Source: Phycisphaerae bacterium
GTDB lineage: Bacteria > Planctomycetota > Phycisphaerae > Phycisphaerales > SM1A02
NCBI GenBank assembly: GCA_002683195.1
Contig: NYSW01000048.1
Location: 1-12,144 of the forward strand
Direction of reading: 5' to 3'
Length of the DNA: 12,144 bases
This document shows, piece after piece, positions 5,934-12,144 of this stretch. Position numbers and translations under genes: made by a program. The first letter of the stretch is position 1; every line of letters begins with the position of its first letter. The notes beneath the pieces were generated by a model, which worked only from the letters and a program-made list of their open reading frames with translations, was not told the DNA's origin and did not search any database.

Positions 5934-8098
5934 CGGATGGCCTCGCTGATCGATGGTGGCAGCGTCACGTCGCCACTTCGAAGTGATTCCAGATCACCGT
6001 CGGCGATCAGCACGCCCCGCTCGTCGAGGACCAGGATGCGATCCGCTCGGGCGAGGAGCCGTGGGCTCGAGGTCGCGATCACGCGGGTGCAGTCCCGGCT
6101 CGTGAGTTCGTCCATGAATGTTCGACCCCATTCAGTGTTCAGCAGTACCGGCTGTTCGATCGCGGCCACGAATTGGAAGGGATGAAGGAGGCAACGGGTG
6201 GCGGCGAGCCTCGTGGCGAGGACGGCGCTGGTTCTTCGAGCATCGAGGATCGTGTTCAGACCGAGTGGCAGTCGGTCGACGATCTCCTTCAGCCCGGTTC
6301 GCTCCATGGCGGCTTCGAGGTCGGAGTCCTTCAACTTTCGCTCGAGGTCGAGATTCTTGCGAATCGTCACCGGGAGCACCCGCGGAGTCTCGATCAGGAT
6401 GGCGCCAAACCTTCGCATCGCACTCGTTTCGATACTGCTCAGGCTTCGTTCGTCGAGCAGGATTCGCCCCTTGTCGGGCGGCCGCAGTCCGACCAGGGCC
6501 TCGAGAAGAACTCGTTGGGCGATGGCACGTTCACTGCAGATCACAGTGAGGCTGCCGGATTGGATCTGGAAGGAGCAGTTCGTGAGCTCCGTACGTCCCC
6601 AACTGGTGTCGCTGATCGACACGCCCTGGAAGTCGAACCGATAGTCGGACCCGGTGGGGCTATCGGTGTTCACGTGTTCGCTGGCCGTGGTGTCGAGCAT
6701 CGGCCGGAGTCGATTGAACACGGGGGCGACGGTCGCGATCGCGGCCATCACGCCCGCCGTCTTCCCGAGGGAGGACATCACGACCGAGATGGCCATGGTC
6801 GCCGCGACGAAATTACCGACGTTCAGATCCCCCGCGTAGTGCCCGGCCACCAGGAAGTAGACCAGCAGGGAGACCGACCCTCCGAGCAGCGTGAGGGTCA
6901 GGGTGCGCGTGTTCGCGATCGTGGCCGAAAGGTAGCTGAAATTCGAGAGTTGCCCGCGCAGGGCCGTCCATCTCAGAAGAAGGGGTTCGGCGATGTCGCG
7001 ATCTCGAATGGAATCAAGACCTTCGAGCATCTCGATCGAGAGACTTTCCGATCGGCCGGCCGCGGCCTGGGATGCGGCCACGAAACGGTTTTGAAGGATC
7101 GACTCGACGAAGATGATCGCGAGGGCGATGACCAAGGTCGCGAGGGCCACGACCGCCAGAATCCAACTGTAGTAGAGGAGGAGCAGGAGGTGAGCGAAGC
7201 CTCGAATCCCTTCCACGACCACCTTGTCGGTCGCGTGGGTGACGGTTCCCATCGCGGAGGTGACCGAGGTGATCCGTTGAATGATCTCACCATCGGAGAA
7301 CTCTTGCTTGGCTCGGCGGAATCGGTCGATCACGCGGGCCAGGACCATGGTTTCGGTCCGGTAGGCGACCGTGCTGTCGAACCGAAGGGTCGCGAGTCCG
7401 CCCACGAGGCCGAGAACCGAGGTCGCAGCCGCCGCGACGATCAGGGCCAGCCCGATGCCGATCACGCCCGATGCTTCACCATCGGGAATGACCTGATTGA
7501 TGGTGACCGCGGTCACGATGGGAACCAGCAGTCCGAGGAGGGCCGAGATCACCCCGGCGGAGATCCGGGACCAGATCTCCCTCCAGCGTTGATGGGTCGC
7601 GGTGGCCAGCAGTCCGAAGAGACCGCGGTTGGCGGTCGGCTGGATCTTCATGAATTCGAACGCGATGGGATCGCAGTGCCCGGCGAATTCGGCATCGACC
7701 GTCCGACCCTCGACCCGGGACGCATCGACGGGGATGAGGGCCTTCCACCGGCTGCCTTGAGGGACGAGCGTGCAGGGGCCATACGTCCGGTGATTCACCG
7801 CGAGGATCTCACCGTTGCTCCGCCACCAACCGGCCTGGAGGTCGATGGTCCGCCCGAATACTTCATGATTGCGGCCGAGCCGACCCACCGCGGCCGCGAG
7901 GTCGGGGGCGTCGGCGAGCATGGAGAGAGGTGTCACGTCGACGCCGAGGTATCGGCAGGCCAGTTCAATCGCCTTGCACGCCGGAGTGGTTTCGACATCA
8001 AGCCCGATCCCCGGCAGGCGATACAAGTCGAGCGAGGTGCGGATGAGCGACTCGCGAGCGTCAGCCGATGCGTTACGTTCTGCTTCGGACAACGTCAT
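5930..8098 (-). CDS. NHLM-type ABC exporter subunit with degenerate ATPase domain
   Basis: This 722-residue protein has the layout of the second ABC subunit of NHLM peptide export systems. Residues 1-155 are a C39-peptidase-like domain lacking a recognisable catalytic His. Six membrane segments lie at about 180-460, for example 181-200, 211-237, 300-332 and 400-419. A nucleotide-binding fold occupies about 487-705. The fold is traceable (GRILLDERSL, the VTIRKNL after the Q-loop, ADRILVLDE), but key motifs are lost. The Walker A slot reads CSERAIAQRV with Gln528 where Lys belongs. The Q-loop Gln is Glu570. LSGGQ has become TSAVL (623-627). Walker B keeps Glu648 but has Ile647 for Asp, and the H-loop His is replaced. 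It is coupled to its neighbours by ATGA (8095-8098) and GTGA overlaps. The exporter family is secure. Whether it hydrolyses ATP is doubtful. Confidence 0.85.
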   Translation of the reverse strand: MTLSEAERNASADARESLIRTSLDLYRLPGIGLDVETTPACKAIELACRYLGVDVTPLSMLADAPDLAAAVGRLGRNHEVFGRTIDLQAGWWRSNGEILAVNHRTYGPCTLVPQGSRWKALIPVDASRVEGRTVDAEFAGHCDPIAFEFMKIQPTANRGLFGLLATATHQRWREIWSRISAGVISALLGLLVPIVTAVTINQVIPDGEASGVIGIGLALIVAAAATSVLGLVGGLATLRFDSTVAYRTETMVLARVIDRFRRAKQEFSDGEIIQRITSVTSAMGTVTHATDKVVVEGIRGFAHLLLLLYYSWILAVVALATLVIALAIIFVESILQNRFVAASQAAAGRSESLSIEMLEGLDSIRDRDIAEPLLLRWTALRGQLSNFSYLSATIANTRTLTLTLLGGSVSLLVYFLVAGHYAGDLNVGNFVAATMAISVVMSSLGKTAGVMAAIATVAPVFNRLRPMLDTTASEHVNTDSPTGSDYRFDFQGVSISDTSWGRTELTNCSFQIQSGSLTVICSERAIAQRVLLEALVGLRPPDKGRILLDERSLSSIETSAMRRFGAILIETPRVLPVTIRKNLDLERKLKDSDLEAAMERTGLKEIVDRLPLGLNTILDARRTSAVLATRLAATRCLLHPFQFVAAIEQPVLLNTEWGRTFMDELTSRDCTRVIATSSPRLLARADRILVLDERGVLIADGDLESLRSGDVTLPPSISEAIR

Positions 8099-10146
8099 CG
8101 TTCGTCCTCCGCGGGAGATTCGATGGCGAGGCGGACGGCGCCTTCGGGTACGGGCGCGCCGGGTTCGATGACCAGGACCGCGGTTCCGTTCTTCGCCAGT
8201 ACATCGAGCAACCCCATGGCATCCTCGCGGGGGAGTGACGCCATTCCGCTCGCGACGACCACGACCTGCGGGGCATCGATCAGGATCGTGGCCAGTTCGA
8301 GCCTCACCGAGTCTTCGCCGGAACCGAAGCCGTCCACGGAATGAACGGGTGCCTGTATCCCGAGGGGCAGCGCCTCGAATCGGCCCGCGAGATCGACCGA
8401 CTCCAGAGCCGACCAGATCGCCTCGTGCGATCGGTCCGGATTGAAGCCCCCGAGATTCTCGGCGTAGGTGCCGGGAAAGAGCGGGCAGTGCCCATGGACG
8501 ACGCGAAGGGTCGGAACGCCGTCTTCAGGCGAGCCCGTCTTTCGCCAGGAGATCGTGCCCGGGCCTCGCAGCCTGCCGGAGAGACGTCTGGAAAGGTAGG
8601 GGATGAGTCGTTCGGGACACTGGTCGATCACCGTCACGACGTCTGGGGCGGCGACACCCTGGAGGAAACCCTCGCGGCCGACCGGGACCCCTTCGAATTC
8701 GAGCCCCGGAGGACCCGCGCGTCCGGCGGTCACGATGTTTCTCTCGGTGGACGAGTCCGGACAATCCATGATGTCTTCGAGTCGCGCGATGTTCGACTTG
8801 AGCACGGGTAGCGACTGCGCGAATCCGATGACCCCTCCGAGCGCGCTTTCCGCGTGTCCGACCAGCAGCTGAAGGGCGGCCAGTTCGCCGATCGTCACTC
8901 CACCGGCGATCACCCCGAGTCCGCCGAAGACGAGGGTGGCGACCTGCGAGACCAGTTTCGAGAGAAACCCCCGGCCCGAGGAGGCGAAAAGCCGGGCCCG
9001 GGAGCTTTGCTGGGAGAGGGAGCGTGCAGAGGCGAGTTCGCTGGTCCATCGTTCAAGGAAGCCGGTCACCGAACCCGATTCGTACAGCCATGCCTGCGAG
9101 GAGAGCCCCGCGAACATCGTCGATCGCTGGCTGGCCATGGCGACCTGTGACTTGGTGTTCAATTCAAAGAGCAGACGATTGACACCCTTGACGATCCCGA
9201 GTCCGGCGACGGACGCAAGAATCACGCCGAAACCGACGACGGGCGAGATCAGGAAGACGGCGCCACCGAAGACGAGGATCGAGAGAATCCGCGAGGGCAG
9301 CATCGACAACGAGCCGACCACGCTTCCTGCGATCCCTCGGCCGATGGGAATTCGTTGCTGGATGTCACCCGGAAGGCGGAGTGTGAGCTCCCGGTCGCTC
9401 AGGCCCAGCGTCTTCTGCAGCAACGCCACTTCGATTCGCAGGCCGGCGGCGGTTCTCAACCTCAGCTGGGTCTGGGACAGGATGAAGGACAGTGCGGCCC
9501 GGAGAATCACCACGATTCCAACCGCGACCAGGAAAGGATGCAGGATCTCCTTGCTGGGGTGTTCCAGGACGCGATCGACGAAGTAGGTCAGGAACCCGGC
9601 CATGGCCAGGTGCAGGGGAATGACCGCGATCGATGAGAGGATGCAGGCGGTGAAACCACTGGACCCGCCGGCCAGCATCCGGCGAAGCGACTGGAACGTC
9701 CGCGGGGGGTGGCCCCCGGGCTCGAAGGCATCGCCCGGTTTGAATTCAATGATCATCCCCGAGAACTTCGCTTCGAATTCCTCCTCGGGAACCAGGCGGT
9801 GTCCGGCCTCGGGGTCGTTGATCCACCATCCTCCCCGCCCTCGCCCTTCGATCACCACGAAGTGTCGGCGTTCCCACCAGCCGATGACCGGCATGTCGTG
9901 CCCGCCCAGCGCATCCGTCTCGCACTTGTAGATGTGCGGTTCGAGTCCGAAGGCCTGGCCGGCTCGGGCCACTCCGGCGACGCTGAGCCCGTTTCCATCA
10001 AGCCCCGTCTTTTCGCGGATCTCCGCGATGGGTACCCACTTGCCGAAACTCGCCATCACGATGGCGAGCGAAACCACGCCGCACTCGGTCGGCTGCATCT
10101 GGAGAATCGAGGGGGTCGAGACTCGTGATGTTTTCGCGTCACTCAC
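8095..10146 (-). CDS. C39 peptidase-ABC exporter with degenerate ATPase domain
   Basis: This is the predicted leader-processing exporter. The open frame extends to 10320, but its first 58 codons overlap the HlyD gene and look non-coding. The GTG at 10146 overlaps the HlyD stop by 8 nt and gives a normal C39 N-terminus and 683 residues. The peptidase domain is intact: oxyanion Gln16 and Cys22 (LQMQPTECG), His95 (RRHFVVIEG) and Asp111 (INDPEAG). Several membrane segments span about 167-443. The nucleotide-binding domain (about 481-680) is heavily degenerate. The Walker A slot is VIDQCPERLIP, the Q-loop has His for Gln, and LSGGQ has become GSGED. The Walker B Asp-Glu pair is Ala-Ser (VVVVAS), and the H-loop His is gone. 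Its stop overlaps the next start (ATGA). The protein matches the peptidase-containing subunit of NHLM systems. Protease function is likely. ATP-driven transport by this subunit is not supported. Confidence 0.85.
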   Translation of the reverse strand: MSDAKTSRVSTPSILQMQPTECGVVSLAIVMASFGKWVPIAEIREKTGLDGNGLSVAGVARAGQAFGLEPHIYKCETDALGGHDMPVIGWWERRHFVVIEGRGRGGWWINDPEAGHRLVPEEEFEAKFSGMIIEFKPGDAFEPGGHPPRTFQSLRRMLAGGSSGFTACILSSIAVIPLHLAMAGFLTYFVDRVLEHPSKEILHPFLVAVGIVVILRAALSFILSQTQLRLRTAAGLRIEVALLQKTLGLSDRELTLRLPGDIQQRIPIGRGIAGSVVGSLSMLPSRILSILVFGGAVFLISPVVGFGVILASVAGLGIVKGVNRLLFELNTKSQVAMASQRSTMFAGLSSQAWLYESGSVTGFLERWTSELASARSLSQQSSRARLFASSGRGFLSKLVSQVATLVFGGLGVIAGGVTIGELAALQLLVGHAESALGGVIGFAQSLPVLKSNIARLEDIMDCPDSSTERNIVTAGRAGPPGLEFEGVPVGREGFLQGVAAPDVVTVIDQCPERLIPYLSRRLSGRLRGPGTISWRKTGSPEDGVPTLRVVHGHCPLFPGTYAENLGGFNPDRSHEAIWSALESVDLAGRFEALPLGIQAPVHSVDGFGSGEDSVRLELATILIDAPQVVVVASGMASLPREDAMGLLDVLAKNGTAVLVIEPGAPVPEGAVRLAIESPAEDER

Positions 10147-11365
10147 CAATGAGGGACCTGAGCCAGGGGAGGAGGAGGACGATCGGTCGATCGACCTTGA
10201 AGATGACCTGCAGGTCGAGAATCGTTCCCGGCGAGATCCTGCCGGGCCAGCCATTCCGGGTGCTCCAGGCGAGACCGCTTTCGGTCTTCGAGTCGCGTTC
10301 GAGGCTGATCTCGGCCACAAGTACGGATTGGTACTTCTGCTTGAGGTCGGCGATCATCGAACTCGATTCGATGAAATCGCTGAGTTCGCCATCGGTCGCC
10401 GCGTACGTGGCGATGCTGGTCAGGGTTCCCTTGATGAATCCGTAGCGGCTTCGTGATGCGAAACTGGGGCTCACCTGGACCGCATCACCGACCTGCAGTT
10501 CCTTGCCCTTGCGTTGAGGAAGGAAGGCGATGACCTTGACGGTTTCCTCCGCTCCACCCGCGGGTTCGACCACGATCAGCTTTTCGCCTTCGCTCACCGG
10601 ATCGCCGACGCTGCTGGAGATCTCGATGACCGTGCCCGTGACCACCGAGCGGATGGTGTAGTCGTTGAGCTGCTGCTTCTCGAGCTTTTGAATCGTGGCC
10701 CGGGCCTGCTGGATCGCTTCGCGTCGCCCGGATCGGGCCTGCGCGATGGTGGCTTCGGATTGAGACGCTTCGAGTCGAGAAGCGGCGATGCTGGTCCGGG
10801 CGCTTTCGATCTCGGAACGAAGACTGGCCACGGTGGTCCGGGTCGCGAGGACCGTCTCCTTCGCCACGAACCCTTGTTGGAGCAGTTTCTCCTGCTCGTC
10901 GAGAAGTCGTTCTCGGAGATCGAGCAGCTCGGTGGAGTCCCGGATGCTTTTTTCGCCTTCTTCGATCGAGGAATTCAGTCGGGCGCGGGTTTCGGCCAGC
11001 GTCGATTCCGTGGTGGTCTCAAGCCGTTCGTCTTCGGTTTGAAGAAGGGTCAATCGCTCCCGCGCCGATTGCAGTTGCACTTCGAAGACCCGGGCACTGA
11101 GGGAGAGGATCGGGGTATCCAGTTCGATCTTCGAGCCGACGTCGATGTGGAGCTTCTCGACGATTCCCGATTGCGGTGCTGCCACCGTGTAGAGCTCGAG
11201 ATGGGAACGCGTCAGTCCGCTTCCCTCCACGGTTCTCGGGACGGATCCGAGGAACCCGTAGGTCAGCACCGCGATGACGGTGAGCGAGAGGATGACCAGC
11301 CAGATCCAGCGTGGCCTGGAGATCATGGTGAACGCCGACAGAGGTTGTTCCTGCCGCGAAATCAT
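10139..11365 (-). CDS. HlyD-family periplasmic adaptor (NHLM-type secretion protein)
   Basis: This 408-residue membrane-fusion protein probably links the inner-membrane ABC pair to the TolC homologue. One membrane anchor lies at about 19-41 (WIWLVILSLTVIAVLTYGFLG). Two halves of a lipoyl/barrel-sandwich domain follow, at about 62-90 (PQSGIVEKLHIDVGSKI) and 237-267 (VVTGTVIEISSSVGDPVSEG). They are separated by a long coiled coil (about 95-233) rich in Glu, Arg, Leu and Ser, and a beta-rich C-terminal part follows. The ATG at 11365 has GGAAGGA 8 nt upstream. Its stop overlaps the C39 exporter's start, and the gene order HlyD, peptidase-ABC, ABC is that of known NHLM clusters. The family is certain. 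The transported substrate is inferred from the precursor gene. Confidence 0.9.
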   Translation of the reverse strand: MISRQEQPLSAFTMISRPRWIWLVILSLTVIAVLTYGFLGSVPRTVEGSGLTRSHLELYTVAAPQSGIVEKLHIDVGSKIELDTPILSLSARVFEVQLQSARERLTLLQTEDERLETTTESTLAETRARLNSSIEEGEKSIRDSTELLDLRERLLDEQEKLLQQGFVAKETVLATRTTVASLRSEIESARTSIAASRLEASQSEATIAQARSGRREAIQQARATIQKLEKQQLNDYTIRSVVTGTVIEISSSVGDPVSEGEKLIVVEPAGGAEETVKVIAFLPQRKGKELQVGDAVQVSPSFASRSRYGFIKGTLTSIATYAATDGELSDFIESSSMIADLKQKYQSVLVAEISLERDSKTESGLAWSTRNGWPGRISPGTILDLQVIFKVDRPIVLLLPWLRSLIGE

Positions 11366-11373
11366 GTCTTTGG

Positions 11374-11380
11374 TCCTTCC
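11374..11380 (-). promoter_or_regulatory. Ribosome binding site of the HlyD gene
   Basis: Read on the - strand, GGAAGGA ends 8 nt before the ATG at 11365. Only 35 nt separate this gene from the upstream reading frame, so the promoter of the exporter operon probably lies further upstream, beyond the right edge or within that frame. Confidence 0.65.
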
Positions 11381-11400
11381 ACGATTTTTCGTCTTAAGAG

Positions 11401-12144
11401 TCAGCCAAGGTGCCGCTTGATGTTACCAGCAAGTCGTTCGGGATCCGACTCCAAAAGGGCATCCCTGATCGGGGGGATGCTTTCCGATCGCGAGATCCGG
11501 GTGAGGGCGTCATCGCGGGCGCCAGAGCCCTGATTCTGGTCGATCAACCCGTCCGGTCCGTTGCCGAGCTCGAGGCCATCAATGGCCTCGAGGATTTCGA
11601 TCTGACGGTCGGTGATGCGGTTGATGAGGTTCGTACCGGTCAGTGGCCGCGGGTGGTCACCGGGAATCCGGGCGAGGTGATGATCATGCAACGCGTCGCG
11701 TCTCTCCCTGGAAAGCCGGGAACGAGGAGTATCGCCGACTCGAACGGACTCGAACGTGATGGCATCGAAGAACAACGGTGCGATCCACGGATCCGCCTTC
11801 ACCGCGGCCGTGAATCGACGCTCGTGATCGGGCAGCTCGGGGCAGGGAGGAAATGGACTTCCGAGGGCGAACCGGGCGAGCCGAAGGAGCCAGGTCGTGC
11901 GGGGAACCCGGATGCCCGGCGGTCTTCGTCCCTCGGTCTCCGCGGCCTTGACACAGGTCAGGACGGCGTCCTGTTCCTTCAATCCGGGGGTCTGCTCGAT
12001 CTTCCCGATCTCTTCGGGTCTCGAGCGCCGGGGGAAGGGGGTCTCACGGGCCTCGCGAATCAGTTCCGAGCCCCGCTCCGCGGAGATCGTGCCGTCGCGG
12101 GTGCTCGATTCGACCATCGCCTCGAGGTCGACCAGTGCGGTGGA
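11401..12144 (-). CDS. Unrecognised protein, 5' end outside the window
   Basis: The frame is open from the right edge to TGA at 11403-11401. An ATG at 12117 is possible (238 residues), but the frame continues upstream without a stop and reads naturally (...ALVDLEAMVESS), so the true start is probably outside. The protein is soluble, with no signal peptide or membrane segment visible, and it is rich in Arg, Glu and Pro. It contains a compact hydrophobic stretch DPWIAPLFFDAITFESVRVG and a helical end. No family or catalytic motif is recognised. It lies 35 nt before HlyD on the same strand, so it may be the first known gene of the exporter operon. Caution: the + strand is also open across the whole region in the codon-aligned antisense frame. 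Third-position GC on the - strand (about 72% in an 80-codon sample counted by eye) is only slightly higher than on the + strand (about 66%). Confidence 0.55.
   Translation of the reverse strand, partial: STALVDLEAMVESSTRDGTISAERGSELIREARETPFPRRSRPEEIGKIEQTPGLKEQDAVLTCVKAAETEGRRPPGIRVPRTTWLLRLARFALGSPFPPCPELPDHERRFTAAVKADPWIAPLFFDAITFESVRVGDTPRSRLSRERRDALHDHHLARIPGDHPRPLTGTNLINRITDRQIEILEAIDGLELGNGPDGLIDQNQGSGARDDALTRISRSESIPPIRDALLESDPERLAGNIKRHLG

Noticed and set aside
6173..8344. Very long (723-codon) + strand open frame antisense to the ABC gene
   Set aside because: It is the codon-aligned antisense shadow of a clear ABC exporter gene. Its translation is Gly/Glu/Arg-rich with no fold or motif, a usual effect of high third-position GC.
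10147..10320. 58-residue N-terminal extension of the C39-ABC protein (start at 10320)
   Set aside because: It lies inside the HlyD coding region and is Ser/Arg/Pro-rich like a shadow. The C39 domain normally begins about 15-20 residues before the catalytic Cys, which fits GTG 10146.
10514..11533. 339-codon + strand frame opposite HlyD
   Set aside because: It is the antisense of an unmistakable HlyD-family protein and its own product has no recognisable features.
1..12144. tRNA, rRNA, transposon ends or integrase genes
   Set aside because: None were seen on reading both strands. No terminal inverted repeats or transposase motifs flank the cluster within the window.

Overview
The window holds what reads as a complete biosynthesis-and-export locus for a proteusin-like RiPP (a ribosomally made, post-translationally modified peptide with a nitrile-hydratase-like, NHLP, leader). 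It comes from a GC-rich Gram-negative-type bacterium. The outer-membrane TolC homologue and periplasmic adaptor imply a two-membrane envelope. Base composition and protein style would fit Planctomycetota (perhaps Phycisphaerae), but nothing here proves the taxon.

Layout. Bases 1-225 hold the possible tail of an upstream gene, a hairpin and the leader of the first transcription unit. On the + strand follow two tandem radical SAM enzymes (226-1719 and 1716-3197, joined by an ATGA overlap). Both resemble the PoyD-type peptide epimerases that convert L- to D-residues in proteusins. After about 290 nt of non-coding or leader sequence comes the precursor gene (best start 3486, end 4100). It has a roughly 154-residue leader, an AGAG cleavage-like site and a 50-residue Val/Thr/Glu/Ala core. 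A strong hairpin terminator at 4161-4191 separates this unit from the convergent - strand operon.

The - strand operon, read right to left, is: an unrecognised ORF open at the right edge, an HlyD-type adaptor, an ABC exporter with an N-terminal C39 leader peptidase, a second NHLM-type ABC exporter subunit with a peptidase-like N-terminal domain, and a TolC-type outer-membrane protein. The last four overlap by 4-8 nt at every junction, so they are probably translated in a coupled way.

Proposed working order (inference): the epimerases act on the core of the leader-bearing precursor, the C39 domain cuts after the Gly-Ala-Gly site, and the ABC pair, HlyD and TolC carry the product across both membranes.

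The most unusual points are these. (1) The nucleotide-binding domains of BOTH exporter subunits have lost Walker A, signature and most Walker B/Q/H residues, while the C39 catalytic residues are intact. (2) The 50-residue, Lys/Arg/His/Cys-free, acidic core has strict Val alternation near its end and is paired only with two epimerase-like enzymes. (3) Leader-like segments occur at the N-termini of both radical SAM enzymes, and the precursor leader looks duplicated. (4) The two + strand units share an upstream sequence block.
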